From positions 1 to 64,000 of the forward strand of contig NZ_BMPJ01000003.1 in assembly GCF_014647535.1 (NCBI RefSeq): a DNA stretch of 64,000 nucleotides, written 5' to 3'. Source of the DNA: Thermus composti. Lineage in GTDB: Bacteria > Deinococcota > Deinococci > Deinococcales > Thermaceae. Of this stretch, positions 11,098 to 19,918 are shown piece by piece. Under the pieces are notes generated by a model. That model saw only the letters and a list, made by a program, of their open reading frames with translations, was not told the origin of the DNA and did not search any database. Position numbers and translations under genes: made by a program. Each line of letters begins with the position of its first letter. The stretch's first letter is position 1.

Positions 11098-11850
11098 TTA
11101 GAAGGCCCTCACCTCCACCCCCTGGGCCTCTAGGGCCTCCCTCACCACCCGTGCCACCTCGGGGGCGTTGGGGTTGTCCCCGTGGATGCAAAGGGTCTCG
11201 GCCCGCACCGCCACCTCGCCCCCGTCCAGGGCCTCCACCTTCCCTTCCAGGACCATGCGCACCGCCCGCCGGGCCGCCTCCTTGGGGTCCGTGATCCAGG
11301 ACCCCGGCAGGGAACGGGGGGCAAGCTGCCCGCTTCGCAGGTAGGCCCGCTCGGGGAAGGCCTCGAGGACCACCCTTAGCCCCGCCTTCCGCGCCTCTTC
11401 CTCGTAGACCGTCCCCGGGAGGACCACCAGGGGAAGCCCCGGGTCAAAGGCCTTCACCGCCAGGGCGATGGCCCGCGCCGTCTCCCGGTCCTTGCAGGCT
11501 TTGAGGTAGAGGGCCCCGTGGGGCTTGACGTGGTGGAGGGGAAGGCCTTCCGCCCTTAGGAAGGCGTAGAGGGCCCCGATCTGGTAGAGGACGTCGGCGT
11601 AGACCTCTTCCGGGGAGAGGGCCATCTCCCTTCGGCCGAAGCCCACGAGGTCGGGGAAGCCGGGGTGGGCCCCTACGGCGACGCCATAAGCCTTGGCCAG
11701 GCGCACCGCTTCCCGGATGCGGCTTGGGCTTCCCCCGTGGAAGCCGCAGGCCAGGTTGGCGGAGGTCACCCAGGGAAAGACCGCCTCGTCCTGGCCGTAG
11801 GTGAAGGCCCCGTAGGACTCGCCCGCATCTGCGTTCAGGTCCACGGTCAT
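11098..11850 (-). CDS. pxpA: 5-oxoprolinase subunit A (LamB/YcsF family)
   Basis: 250 residues, full length for PxpA. The family N-terminus is present (VDLNADAGESYGAFTYGQDE), as are the YcsF signature ANLACGFHGGSP, AYGVAVGAHPGFPDL, HVKPHGALY and ETLCIHGDNPNA. With PxpB and PxpC it hydrolyses 5-oxo-L-proline to glutamate using ATP. Here the partner subunits are not adjacent but occur as a single fused gene near 50-51.5 kb. TAAGCT lies six bases before ATG 11850 on the minus strand, suggesting a leaderless start. A 13-bp hairpin follows the stop. Confidence 0.9.
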   Translation of the reverse strand: MTVDLNADAGESYGAFTYGQDEAVFPWVTSANLACGFHGGSPSRIREAVRLAKAYGVAVGAHPGFPDLVGFGRREMALSPEEVYADVLYQIGALYAFLRAEGLPLHHVKPHGALYLKACKDRETARAIALAVKAFDPGLPLVVLPGTVYEEEARKAGLRVVLEAFPERAYLRSGQLAPRSLPGSWITDPKEAARRAVRMVLEGKVEALDGGEVAVRAETLCIHGDNPNAPEVARVVREALEAQGVEVRAF

Positions 11851-11915
11851 GCCCCTAGCTTAATCCCCGCCCAGGGCCTCTCGGGAAGGCCTCCGCAGGG
11901 TGGTTTAATGGGGGT

Positions 11916-12899
11916 ATGGCTATGCGGGCCATGGTGCTCACCGAGGTGGGGCGGCCTCTGGTCCTTCGGGAGCTTCCCGTGCCCGAGCCGGGCCCGGGCG
12001 AGGTTCTCCTTAGGGTGGAGGCCTGCGCCGTCTGCCGCACCGACCTCCACATCGCCGACGGGGAGCTCCCCCCGCCCAGGCTTCCCCTGGTCCTGGGCCA
12101 CCAGGTGGTGGGCCGGGTGGTGGCCTTGGGGGAAGGGGTGGAGGGGCGGCTTGGGGCGCGGGTGGGGGTGGGGTGGCTGGCCTCGGCCTGCGGGGCCTGC
12201 AAGTTCTGCCGGAGGGGAGAGGAGAACCTCTGCCCCGAGGCCCGCTTCACCGGCTACCACCGGGACGGGGGGTATGCGGAGTACACCCTGGCCCGAGCGG
12301 CCTTCACCCACCCTTTGCCCGAGGGGGACCCGGTGCGCCTCGCTCCCTGGATGTGCGCCGGGCTTATTGGCTTCCGGAGCTACCGCTTCGTGCGGGACCG
12401 GGACCCCATAGGCTTTTACGGCTTCGGGGCGGCGGCCCACCTCCTCGCCCAGGTGGCCCGTTACGAGGGGAAGCGCTTCTACGCCTTCGTGCGCCCCGGG
12501 GACGAGGCGGCTAAGGCTTTCGCCGAGGCTTTGGGGGCGGCCTGGGCGGGGTATTCCGACGAGGAGCCCCCAGAGCCCCTGGAGGGGGCCATCATCTTCG
12601 CCCCGGTGGGGGCCCTGGTGCCCAAGGCCCTGAAGGACCTCGAGCCCGGGGGGGTGCTGGTCCTCGGGGGGATCTACATGAGCCCCATCCCCTCCATGCC
12701 CTACGCCCTCCTTTGGCAGGAGCGCCAGATCCGCTCCGTGGCCAACCTTACCCGGGAGGACGCCCGGCTTTTCCTGGAGGTGGCCCCTAAGGTCCCCGTG
12801 GTGCCCGAGGTGGAGCGGCTTCCCTTGGAGGTGGCCAACGAGGCCCTGGAGGCCTTGCGCCAGGGGCGGCTTCGGGGCTCGGCGGTGTTGGTTCCTTGA
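11916..12899 (+). CDS. Zinc-binding alcohol dehydrogenase (MDR superfamily)
   Basis: 327 residues. Catalytic Zn ligands are seen in VEACAVCRTDLHIADG and LGHQVVG; the structural-zinc cysteines lie in ACGACKFCRRGEENLC. The cofactor fold follows, with a GFYGFGAAAHLLAQVA loop replacing the usual GxGxxG. It is of the LPLVLGHQVVG subgroup often annotated as alcohol dehydrogenase AdhP-like or zinc-dependent dehydrogenase. The substrate is unknown. ATG 11916 is preceded by TTTAAT with a six-base gap. It is divergent from pxpA (about 65 bases) and convergent with nagA. Confidence 0.85.
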   Translation: MAMRAMVLTEVGRPLVLRELPVPEPGPGEVLLRVEACAVCRTDLHIADGELPPPRLPLVLGHQVVGRVVALGEGVEGRLGARVGVGWLASACGACKFCRRGEENLCPEARFTGYHRDGGYAEYTLARAAFTHPLPEGDPVRLAPWMCAGLIGFRSYRFVRDRDPIGFYGFGAAAHLLAQVARYEGKRFYAFVRPGDEAAKAFAEALGAAWAGYSDEEPPEPLEGAIIFAPVGALVPKALKDLEPGGVLVLGGIYMSPIPSMPYALLWQERQIRSVANLTREDARLFLEVAPKVPVVPEVERLPLEVANEALEALRQGRLRGSAVLVP

Positions 12900-12901
12900 G
12901 A

Positions 12902-12944
12902 GGAGAGTTTGATCACGAGCAGGTAAAATCGTGAAAAAATTAAC
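12902..12944. repeat. 3'-end hairpin repeat, copy A
   Basis: Copy A of a 42-43-base sequence found three times in the window. Read on the plus strand it runs GGAGA-N7-CACGAGCAGG-N3-AATCGTGAA followed by an A-rich tail. The arms TCACGA and TCGTGA form a 6-bp stem around a conserved 10-base loop. It occupies the gap between the stop codons of the convergent alcohol dehydrogenase (12899) and nagA (12953). AT content is well above the flanks. Confidence 0.6.
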
Positions 12945-12952
12945 AAACACCC

Positions 12953-14020
12953 CTACGCCACCCGCCTTCCCCCCAGGTACACGGCCACCACCCGAAGCTC
13001 TTCATCCAGGACCACCAGGTCCGCCCGCTTTCCGGGAGCGATCTTCCCTCGGTCCCTAAGGCCCAGGTAGCGGGCGGGGAAGAGGGAAAGCCTGAAGGCC
13101 GCCTCCTCCAGGGGCACTCCCCAGGCCACCAGGTTCCTCAAGGCCTGGTCCAAGGTGAGGGCGCTTCCCGCCAGGTGCCCCTCCAGCCACACCCCATCGC
13201 CTCTCTTCTCCACCTTCTGGGACCCCAGGGTATAGGCCCCATCGGGCATCCCCGCTGCCATGGTGGCGTCGCTGACGAAGTAAAGCCCGGGGATGCTCCT
13301 CAGGGCCAGGCGCACCAGGGCGGGGTGGACGTGGAGGCCGTCGGGGATGAGCTCGGCCCACCGCCCCCGCTCCAGGGCGAGCCCCGCCACCCCGGGGGCG
13401 CGGTGGTGGAGGGGAGGCATGGCGTTGAAGAGGTGGGTGAAGCCCATAGCCCCTACTTCAAGGGCCTTCAGGGCCTCCTCGTAGGTGGCCTCGGTGTGGC
13501 CCAGCTGGACCCGCACGCCCCGGGCCACCAGGAAGCGGAGAAGGTCCAAGGTCCCGGGGAGCTCGGGGGCCAGGGTGACCACCCGCACGGGGGCCAGGGC
13601 GAGGAGGCGCCGGGCCACCTCCCGGTCGGGGGGAAGGGGGAAGGGGGGCTGGGCCCCGAGGCGGTTTGGGGAGAGGAAGGGGCCTTCCAGGTGGGTGCCC
13701 AGGAGGGCCTCGCCCAGAGGGCCTTCCCGGGCTTCCCGGATGCCCCTTAGGGCCCGCTCCAGCTCGGGGAGGGGGGCGGTGAGGGTGGTGGCGAGAAGCC
13801 CCGTGGTGCCGTGGCGGAGGTGGAAGGCCAAGGTGCCTTCCACCCCTTCCCGCCCGGCCATGACCTCGTGCCCCCCGCCCCCGTGGACGTGGAGGTCCAG
13901 GAAGCCAGGGAGGATGTAGGGACCGTCCACGGGGGCTTCCTCCAGGGCTTCTATGCGGCTTTCAAAAAAGAGGCGGCCCCGGAGGAAGCCCTTTGGCGTG
14001 AGGATCCTTCCTTCAAGCAG
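12953..14020 (-). CDS. nagA: N-acetylglucosamine-6-phosphate deacetylase
   Basis: Amidohydrolase-fold enzyme deacetylating GlcNAc-6-P. Metal and substrate residues are visible in PGFLDLHVHGGGGHE, THLEGPF, VQLGHTEA, GFTHLFNAMPPLHHR and YFVSDATMAAG. Family members start with a beta-domain containing the LLEGRILTPKGFLRGRLFF stretch, which is open here only up to a CTG at 14020. That codon follows a good AAGGGGGAAGG ribosome site and overlaps the end of paaZ by 8 bases, so I extend the gene to it (355 residues). A GTG at 13930 would truncate the beta-domain. Presence as the last gene of a phenylacetate operon is odd. Confidence 0.85.
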   Translation of the reverse strand: MLEGRILTPKGFLRGRLFFESRIEALEEAPVDGPYILPGFLDLHVHGGGGHEVMAGREGVEGTLAFHLRHGTTGLLATTLTAPLPELERALRGIREAREGPLGEALLGTHLEGPFLSPNRLGAQPPFPLPPDREVARRLLALAPVRVVTLAPELPGTLDLLRFLVARGVRVQLGHTEATYEEALKALEVGAMGFTHLFNAMPPLHHRAPGVAGLALERGRWAELIPDGLHVHPALVRLALRSIPGLYFVSDATMAAGMPDGAYTLGSQKVEKRGDGVWLEGHLAGSALTLDQALRNLVAWGVPLEEAAFRLSLFPARYLGLRDRGKIAPGKRADLVVLDEELRVVAVYLGGRRVA

Positions 14021-16016
14021 GCTCGCCTTCCCCCTTGCGGGCCACCAGGGTGAGGACGGTGTAGGCGGCCACCGCCTTGCCCTCCTGGTTCACCACCTCC
14101 ACGGCCCACTCCACCACCCCCGTCTTCGCGTCCCGGGGACGCTTGCGCTTCACCGTGAGTCGGGCTTGGAGGGTGTCCCCAACGCCCACGGGCTCCAGGA
14201 AGCGGAGGTCCTCGAGGCCGTAGTTGGCCAAAACGGGCCCCGGGGCCGGGTCCACGAAAAGCCCCGCCGCCGCCGAGAGGACGAAGTAGCCGTGGGCCAC
14301 CCGCTTCCCGAAGAGGCTCTCCTTGGCGGCGATCTCGTCCGTGTGGGCGTAGAAGTGGTCCCAGGAGAGGGCGGAGAAGAGGGTGATGTCCGCCTCGGTG
14401 ACGGTGCGGCGGTGGGTGGTGAGGGTCTCGCCCACCTCCAGGTCCTCGTAGTACTTGCGGAAGGGGTGGACCCCGGCGGGCTTCTCCGCCCCCTTGGCGT
14501 ACTCTCCGGTGAGGGCGGAGAGGAGCCAGGGGTCGGCCTGGAGGGCGACCCGCTGGAGGTGGCGCTTCACGGAGAGGAGCCCCCCAAGCTCCTCGCCCCC
14601 GCCCGCCCGGCCTGGCCCCCCGTGGAGGAGGCGGGGAAGAGGGGAGCCGTGCCCTGTGGAGGAGGCCGCGGTGCGGGCGTTCAGGATGTGAAGCCGCCCC
14701 ACGTGGGGGGCGAGGGCCCCCAGGTAAAAGCGCGCCTCCTCGGGGTCGGAGGTGGCGAGGGTGGCCACGAGGCTCCCCCCGCCCAAGGCGGCAAGCCGCG
14801 CCGCCTCCTCCCGGCTCCCGTAAGGGAAGAAGGTGGCCACGGGGCCGAAGGGCTCCACCTGGTGGAGGGCCTCGGCCCAGGGGTCCTGGGCGAGGAGGAG
14901 GGTGGGGGGGAAGAAGGCCCCGTCCTCCCTTCCCGGATGCTTCCAGTAGACTTGGGCCCCCGCCTCGAGGAGGGCCGCCACCGCCTTTTCCACCTCCGCT
15001 CTTTGCTCCAAGGAGGCCAAAGGCCCAAGGTCCACGCCCTCCTCCCGGGGGTCGCCGAGCCTCAGGGCCTCGAGGCGCTTCTTCGTTTCCTGAAGCAGGG
15101 CCTCCAGGCGGTCCTTGGGCGCCAGGACCCGGCGGATGGCGGTGCACCGCTGCCCCGTCTTGATGGTGAGTTCTTGGGCGATCTCCTGGGCGAGGCGGGA
15201 AAGCTCCTCCTCCGTGGCCTCCTCTCCCAGGATGGCGGGGTTTAGGGAGTCGGCCTCGGCGTTGAAGAGAGCCCCCCGCTCCAGGAAGGCCGGGTGGCGG
15301 CGGATCCGGTCAGCGGTGGCCTTGGAACCGGTGAAGAAGACGCTGTCCCGGTGGTCCAAGGCGTCAAAGAGGTCCCCCACACCCCCCACAAGGAGCTGGA
15401 GGCTTCCCTCGGGGAGGAGGCCCGACTCCAGCATCATCCGCACCAGGGCCTCGGCCACGTGGGCCGTGGGGGTGGCGGGCTTCGCCAAGGTGGGGACCCC
15501 CGCCAGGAAGGCGGGGGCGAACTTCTCCAAAAGCCCCCAGACGGGGAAGTTAAAGGCGTTGATCTGGACGGTGATCCCCCCCTTGGGGGCGAGGAGGTGC
15601 CTCCCTTGGAAGGAGAGGTCTTTGGAGAGGGGAAGGAACTCGTCCTCGGGGAGGAGGTTGCCCTCGGGGAGGTGGCGGGCGAGGGAGCTATAGGCGTAGA
15701 GGACCCCGATCCCTCCGTCCACGTCGTACCAAGCGTCCCGCCTCGTTCCCCCCGTGGTGGCGTAGAGGCGGTAAAGCGCCTCCTTCCGCTCGGAAAGGTA
15801 CTGGGCCAGGGCCCTAAGCCTTCTTCCCCGTTCCTGGAAGCCTAGGGCCAGAAGAGCCTTCCCTCCCACCTCCCGGCCCCAGGCCACGGCCTCCTTCACG
15901 GGAAGGCCCTCCGCCGTCACTCGGGCGAGGACCTCCCCCGTGCTGGCGTCCCGCACCGGGAGGCCTTCGCCCTGGCCTTCCCGCCACTCGCCCATGAGGT
16001 AGCTTTGTAGCTTCAT
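14013..16016 (-). CDS. paaZ: PaaZ: oxepin-CoA hydrolase / 3-oxo-5,6-dehydrosuberyl-CoA semialdehyde dehydrogenase
   Basis: Fusion of an aldehyde dehydrogenase (about 1-510) and a MaoC hotdog hydratase (about 525-667), as in classical PaaZ. The dehydrogenase has NAFNFPVWGLLEKFAPAF, the general-base Glu in NAEADSLNP and the nucleophile in GQRCTAIRRV. The MaoC part has WDHFYAHTD and AHGYFVLS. The enzyme opens the oxepin-CoA ring made by PaaABCD/PaaG and oxidises the aldehyde. 667 residues is normal length. Its end overlaps the start of nagA. Confidence 0.93.
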   Translation of the reverse strand: MKLQSYLMGEWREGQGEGLPVRDASTGEVLARVTAEGLPVKEAVAWGREVGGKALLALGFQERGRRLRALAQYLSERKEALYRLYATTGGTRRDAWYDVDGGIGVLYAYSSLARHLPEGNLLPEDEFLPLSKDLSFQGRHLLAPKGGITVQINAFNFPVWGLLEKFAPAFLAGVPTLAKPATPTAHVAEALVRMMLESGLLPEGSLQLLVGGVGDLFDALDHRDSVFFTGSKATADRIRRHPAFLERGALFNAEADSLNPAILGEEATEEELSRLAQEIAQELTIKTGQRCTAIRRVLAPKDRLEALLQETKKRLEALRLGDPREEGVDLGPLASLEQRAEVEKAVAALLEAGAQVYWKHPGREDGAFFPPTLLLAQDPWAEALHQVEPFGPVATFFPYGSREEAARLAALGGGSLVATLATSDPEEARFYLGALAPHVGRLHILNARTAASSTGHGSPLPRLLHGGPGRAGGGEELGGLLSVKRHLQRVALQADPWLLSALTGEYAKGAEKPAGVHPFRKYYEDLEVGETLTTHRRTVTEADITLFSALSWDHFYAHTDEIAAKESLFGKRVAHGYFVLSAAAGLFVDPAPGPVLANYGLEDLRFLEPVGVGDTLQARLTVKRKRPRDAKTGVVEWAVEVVNQEGKAVAAYTVLTLVARKGEGEPA

Positions 16017-16028
16017 GGCATGTCCCTT

Positions 16029-16484
16029 CTAGACGGTCTTGAAAGCCTCAAACACCTCGCCGCAGGCGGCGCACTGGTAGAGCATCTTGCAAAGGGTGGC
16101 CCCGAAGGCGTTCTTAAGGGCCACCTCCCGGCTTCCGCACCGGGGACAGGCGGGGTCCTCTTGGGCCATGGGAAGGGGGAGGGGCGGGGCGATGCCGTAG
16201 CGAAGAAGCTTCTCCCTAGCCTCCTCCGTCATGGCCTCGGTGGACCAGGGGGTGCGGGCCTCCTCCACCTCCACCTCCTCGGCCCCCGCCTCCTTGAGGG
16301 CCTTCGCGATCTCCTCCCGGATGAGCCTTAGGGCGGGGCAGCCCGAGAAGGTGGGGCGGAAGCGCACCTTGACCCGTTTCCCCTCGGCCTCCACCCCCAG
16401 GACCATCCCCATCTCCACGATGTTGAGGACGGGGATCTCCGGGTCCTTCACCCCCTTTAGGGCCTCCCAGTACCGCGCTACCAC
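16029..16484 (-). CDS. paaD: Phenylacetyl-CoA epoxidase accessory protein PaaD
   Basis: About 151 residues with an N-terminal MIP18/DUF59 domain (GVKDPEIPVLNIVEMGMV) and a C-terminal zinc-ribbon-like Cys set: CPRCGSREV with CAACGEVFEAF, matching PaaD (PaaJ in some schemes) used for iron-sulfur or diiron maturation of the epoxidase. The start is taken as GTG 16484 because it overlaps the paaC stop in a tight operon; an upstream ATG at 16541 adds a non-homologous Pro/Gly-rich tail. Confidence 0.88.
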   Translation of the reverse strand: MVARYWEALKGVKDPEIPVLNIVEMGMVLGVEAEGKRVKVRFRPTFSGCPALRLIREEIAKALKEAGAEEVEVEEARTPWSTEAMTEEAREKLLRYGIAPPLPLPMAQEDPACPRCGSREVALKNAFGATLCKMLYQCAACGEVFEAFKTV

Positions 16485-17236
16485 GCCTTGGCCTCCGGGT
16501 CCCAGCGGGCCACGGACTGCATCTCGGCGAGGAGGGACCATAGGTACTCCGTGTGTTCCTTGCGGCTTTTGGGCACGTAGCCCCTTTCCGGCACCCTAAG
16601 CCCCGAGCGCTCCAGATGGCGCGTGGCCTCCTCCAGGTAGCGGTCCTGGAGGGCCTTCAGGTCCGGCACGTACCCCGCCTCCACCAAAGCCTCCTCCCCT
16701 TCCAGGGGCACGAAGAGCTGCTTGGCGTAGGGGAAGAGGGTCTCCAGGGCTTCCTGGGCCCGGGCGTGGCTTTCCTCGGTGCCCAGGCCCAGGCGCTCCA
16801 TCCAGAGGGCGGAATGCCGGAGGTGGAAGCGCTCCTCCTTGAGGATCCTTTCCGCCGCCTCCGCAAGGGGGGGGTAGGCGCTCCTTCGCGCCTCCTCCAG
16901 CCAGAGGTTCTCGTAGAGGTCAAAGAGGTACTGCCGCACCATGGTGAAGGCCCAGTCCCCCTTGGGAAGCTCCACCAAGACGGCGTTTTGGTACTCCAGG
17001 GGGTCGCGGAAGAAGACGAGCTGGTCGGGATCGGACCCGTCCAGCTCCCGCCTCAGCTCCAGGTAGAGCTTGGCGTGGCCCAGCTCGTCCTGGGCCAGGT
17101 TGGCGATGGCGATGTCCTCCTCGAGGATGGGGGCGTGGGCCACCCACTCGGAAAGGCGCTGGGCCAAGACCACCTCGTCGTCGGCCAGGGCGGTGAGCTT
17201 GGCGATAAGGGGTTCCCTAAGGCCTGGGTCAAGCAC
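16478..17236 (-). CDS. paaC: Phenylacetyl-CoA epoxidase structural subunit PaaC
   Basis: About 252 residues from GTG 17236, which follows GGAGGTGGACC. It has ferritin-like helices, with remnants of diiron motifs in EEDIAIANLAQDELGHAKLY and LKEERFHLRHSALW. PaaC scaffolds the catalytic PaaA subunit in the phenylacetyl-CoA 1,2-epoxidase. It overlaps paaB upstream and paaD downstream. Reading further upstream only adds out-of-frame paaB antisense-like sequence. Confidence 0.92.
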   Translation of the reverse strand: MLDPGLREPLIAKLTALADDEVVLAQRLSEWVAHAPILEEDIAIANLAQDELGHAKLYLELRRELDGSDPDQLVFFRDPLEYQNAVLVELPKGDWAFTMVRQYLFDLYENLWLEEARRSAYPPLAEAAERILKEERFHLRHSALWMERLGLGTEESHARAQEALETLFPYAKQLFVPLEGEEALVEAGYVPDLKALQDRYLEEATRHLERSGLRVPERGYVPKSRKEHTEYLWSLLAEMQSVARWDPEAKAW

Positions 17237-17744
17237 GGTCCACCTCCTTGGCGGTGATGAGGCCGTAGTAGCTCTGCAGGCGGTAGGTCTTGTCCTTTGC
17301 GGGGGCAAACCAGCTTTCCACCACCTCGGGCGTGGGCTCGGTGCCCACCACAAGCCTTTCCGGCACCGCCCAGAAGGCCACCCCCGGGGCCTGGAGGAGG
17401 GCCTCGAGGACCGCCCCCCTAGGCCCTTTGGCGAGGAAGCGCCCCACCAGGTCCCCGTAGACCATGCTCCGCCGGTGGCTCCGCTTGGCGAAAACCCAGT
17501 AGGCCTCCTCCTCCCCCTCCTCCTCGGGCTTTAGGTCCTTTAGGCCTTCCTGGCTCACGTGGAAGAAGGCTTCCGCCGGGGCCACGAAGAGGGCGTAAGC
17601 GGAAGGCCGCCGCACGAAGACGTGCCGGGCGATGAGGAGGGCGTGCTCGGGGTCGGTGGCGTGGACCGAGCCCACCATCTGGGGGACACTCCTTGGAGTG
17701 TCCTGCTTGATCACCTCGTACCGGGACCACTCCGTTCCCCACAT
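17229..17744 (-). CDS. paaB: Phenylacetyl-CoA epoxidase subunit PaaB (long form)
   Basis: The N-terminus [20 protein letters not shown] and [23 protein letters not shown] identify PaaB, the small linking subunit between PaaAC heterodimers. At 171 residues it is longer than the roughly 95-residue proteobacterial PaaB. The extra C-terminal part ([15 protein letters not shown] through [11 protein letters not shown]) looks like a second, diverged copy of the fold. Gene order paaA-paaB-paaC is conserved. Confidence 0.88.
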   Translation of the reverse strand: MWGTEWSRYEVIKQDTPRSVPQMVGSVHATDPEHALLIARHVFVRRPSAYALFVAPAEAFFHVSQEGLKDLKPEEEGEEEAYWVFAKRSHRRSMVYGDLVGRFLAKGPRGAVLEALLQAPGVAFWAVPERLVVGTEPTPEVVESWFAPAKDKTYRLQSYYGLITAKEVDRA

Positions 17745-17753
17745 AAGGCCTCC

Positions 17754-18725
17754 CTAGTCCGCCGCCTGGGCGAGCCGCCTCTTGGCGTAGGCCTCCATGG
17801 CCTCCCGCACCCAGCGCCCCTCCTCGTGGGCCTTCCGCCTGGCCTCGAGGCGGTGCCGGTTCATGGGGCCCTCCCCCCCGATCACCTTCCAGAACTCGTC
17901 CCAGGGGATGGGGCCGTGGATCCAGTTGCCGGTTTTCTCGTCGTAGCGGAGATGGGGGTCGGGGATCTCAAGCCCCGCCTCCAGGAGCTCGGGCACGTGC
18001 TCGTTCAGGAACTCCTGGCGGATCTGGTCGTTGGTCTTGGTCTTGATGCCCCAGCGGAGGAGGAGGGGGGTGTGGGGGGAGTCGGTGTCGTGGGGCCCGG
18101 CCATCATCAGGGTGGGCCACCACCAGCGGTTCAGGGCGTCCTGGACCATCTGCCGCTGCTTGCGGGTGCCTTTGGCGTAGAGGAGGACCGCCTCCTTCCC
18201 CTGCTTGTGGTGGAAGGTCTCCTCGGCGCAGATGCGCACCATGGCCCGGGAGTAGGGGCCGTAGGAGCACTGGGCCAGCATGGTCTGGTTCTTGATGGCC
18301 ATGCCGTCCACCAGCCAGCCGATGATGGCCACGTCCGCCCAGGTGAGGGTGGGGTAGTTGAAGATATTGGAGTACTTGGCCTTCCCCGAAAGGAGGGCCT
18401 CCACCATCTCCTCCCGGGTGACCCCTAAGGTCTCGGCGGCGTGGTAGAGGTACTGGCCGTGCCCCGCCTCGTCCTGGACCTTGGCCAAAAGGATGAGCTT
18501 TCGCCTTAAGGAGGGCGCCCGGGTGATCCAGGCCCCCTCGGGAAGCATCCCCACCCACTCGCTGTGGGCGTGCTGGGAGATCATGCGGACGAGCTGCCGC
18601 CGGTACTCCGCGGGCATCCAGTCCCCGGGCTCGATCTTCTCCCCCCGGGCGATCCTGGCCTCAAACTCCGCAAGCCTTTCCGGGTAGTCGGGGTCCTCGG
18701 GGTAGCCGATCCTAAGCTTCACCAT
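17754..18725 (-). CDS. paaA: Phenylacetyl-CoA epoxidase catalytic subunit PaaA
   Basis: 323 residues, the normal length. The diiron ligands sit in [19 protein letters not shown] and [15 protein letters not shown], with substrate-binding residues around [11 protein letters not shown]. It uses O2 and electrons to epoxidise the ring of phenylacetyl-CoA. The usual electron donor gene paaE is not found in this window. ATG 18725 overlaps the end of paaR by 14 bases, so the repressor is co-transcribed with the enzymes. Confidence 0.94.
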   Translation of the reverse strand: MVKLRIGYPEDPDYPERLAEFEARIARGEKIEPGDWMPAEYRRQLVRMISQHAHSEWVGMLPEGAWITRAPSLRRKLILLAKVQDEAGHGQYLYHAAETLGVTREEMVEALLSGKAKYSNIFNYPTLTWADVAIIGWLVDGMAIKNQTMLAQCSYGPYSRAMVRICAEETFHHKQGKEAVLLYAKGTRKQRQMVQDALNRWWWPTLMMAGPHDTDSPHTPLLLRWGIKTKTNDQIRQEFLNEHVPELLEAGLEIPDPHLRYDEKTGNWIHGPIPWDEFWKVIGGEGPMNRHRLEARRKAHEEGRWVREAMEAYAKRRLAQAAD

Positions 18726-19296
18726 CCTCGCCTCCTTCCCGCACGCCTAAGGCCCGAAGCAAAAGCCCGGCGTACGCTTCCGAAAGCTCTTCCAGGGAGA
18801 GGGGACCGTCGGGCCGGTACCACTGGTAGGTCCAGTTGAGGGCGGAGAGGACGAAGAGGGTGGCAAGCCGCACGTTCTCCACCCGGAAGACCCCCTCTTC
18901 CACCCCCTCCCGGATCACCTCCTGCACCCCCTCCTCGTAGCGGCGCCTTAGGGCCTTGGCCTCCTCGAGGAGGGGAGGGGAGAGGTGCTTCCACTCGTGG
19001 AAGAAGACCGTGGCCCGGGGAAGCTCCTGGGCGATGACCCGGAGGTGCCCCTTGACCAGGGCCCTCATCCGGGCCACGGGGTCTTCCGGGGGGAGCTCCT
19101 CCAAGACCTTCTGGAACCGCTCCGCCGCCTGGCGCACCACCTCCAGGAGGAGCTCTTCCTTGGACCGGATGTGGGCGTAGAGGCTTCCCCCCTGGAGGTT
19201 CAGATGGCGGGCAAGCTCCCGCATGCTGGTGGCGTGGTAGCCCTTTTGGCTGAAGAGCTCGCCCGCCATGTGGAGGATCTGGTCCCGGCGCTCCAT
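18712..19296 (-). CDS. paaR: TetR-family repressor PaaR
   Basis: 194 residues with an N-terminal TetR HTH ([25 protein letters not shown]) and a helical ligand domain. It is the first gene of the paa operon and closely matches the context of T. thermophilus PaaR, whose effector is phenylacetyl-CoA. A palindromic operator lies 5 bases before its start, so it very likely represses its own operon. Assignment rests on context and operator match rather than on alignment. Confidence 0.85.
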   Translation of the reverse strand: MERRDQILHMAGELFSQKGYHATSMRELARHLNLQGGSLYAHIRSKEELLLEVVRQAAERFQKVLEELPPEDPVARMRALVKGHLRVIAQELPRATVFFHEWKHLSPPLLEEAKALRRRYEEGVQEVIREGVEEGVFRVENVRLATLFVLSALNWTYQWYRPDGPLSLEELSEAYAGLLLRALGVREGGEDGEA

Positions 19297-19300
19297 GGTC

Positions 19301-19318
19301 CTAACGATCGTTTGTTAG
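19301..19318 (-). promoter_or_regulatory. PaaR operator
   Basis: CTAACGATCGTTTGTTAG at 19301-19318. The first 14 bases, CTAACGATCGTTTG, fit the CNAACGNNCGTTNG consensus that I recall for PaaR of T. thermophilus. A weak promoter on the minus strand (TTGTCC, 17 bases, CAAACT) would place the start of transcription inside the operator. Confidence 0.7.
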
Positions 19319-19489
19319 TTTGCCACACCGGGGGCGAAGGGACAAGTGTCCCCGCTCACCTTTAACCCGGATGGGCGCAGGGAAGGGATTAAAGGGAAAG
19401 GTAGCCCCCTCCTCCTAGCCCCCTAACCCCCCGCAAAAACCGGAGGGGGCCGGGTCAGCCCCGGAGGAGTGATCCTGTGGCTTGCAGAA
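19319..19489. other. Intergenic region without recognised gene
   Basis: About 170 bases between the paaR operator and the PIN toxin stop. It contains purine and C-runs (GGGATTAAAGGGAAAGG, CCCCCTCCTCC) but no open frame with family signature, no RNA fold that I recognise and no good terminator. Confidence 0.4.
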
Positions 19490-19912
19490 TCAGGCCTCCC
19501 AGGGGTTGACTAGGCGGAGGCCTTCAATTCCGGAGAAATCGGCGAGGTTGCGCGTGGCCAGAACCATCCCGTGCGCCAAGGCGATGGCCGCAATCTGGGC
19601 ATCCTCCACGCTGATGGGCCTGACCTCCCGTTGGCGGTCCGCAACGATGCGCCCGTAGTGGACCGCGGCCACCTCATCAAAGGGCAGGCACCGGCCGGCG
19701 AAGTCCTCCTCAAACATGGCCCGGACGGCTTTGACCAAAGCCGCCTTCCGTTTACCCTCGGGCATGAGGGCCAACCCCAGCTCCATCTCCGCGCGGCTTA
19801 TGGCCGAGACCCAGACCTCCTCGGGGTTTTGCCGGTCCAACCAGGCCACCACCTGCTCTGCGGGCTGGGGCCGGATGAACTCGGAGAGCACGTTGGTGTC
19901 CAGCAGAACCAT
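19490..19912 (-). CDS. vapC: PIN-domain ribonuclease toxin (VapC/FitB-like)
   Basis: 140 residues with the PIN acidic set: Asp in VLLDTNVLSEFIRP, Glu in SAISRAEMELGL, Asp in ISVEDAQIAAIA and the DFSGI region near the C-terminus (LATRNLADF). Such toxins cleave RNA, often tRNA, when freed from antitoxin. The start lies 6 bases after the antitoxin stop. The pair is intact, unlike the vapBC remnant at 10.9 kb. Confidence 0.88.
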   Translation of the reverse strand: MVLLDTNVLSEFIRPQPAEQVVAWLDRQNPEEVWVSAISRAEMELGLALMPEGKRKAALVKAVRAMFEEDFAGRCLPFDEVAAVHYGRIVADRQREVRPISVEDAQIAAIALAHGMVLATRNLADFSGIEGLRLVNPWEA

Positions 19913-19918
19913 GGAAGT

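Noticed and set aside
12902-12922. GAGAGTTTGATC resembles the start of 16S rRNA
   Set aside because: Similarity stops after about a dozen bases, and the same stretch is explained as copy A of the 3'-end hairpin repeat.
13953-15245. 430-codon plus-strand frame opposite paaZ
   Set aside because: Shadow of paaZ: composition-biased and without motifs.
18000-18560. Long alternative frame antisense or out of phase with paaA
   Set aside because: Pro/Gly/Arg-rich translation typical of GC-rich shadow frames; paaA motifs are intact in the called frame.
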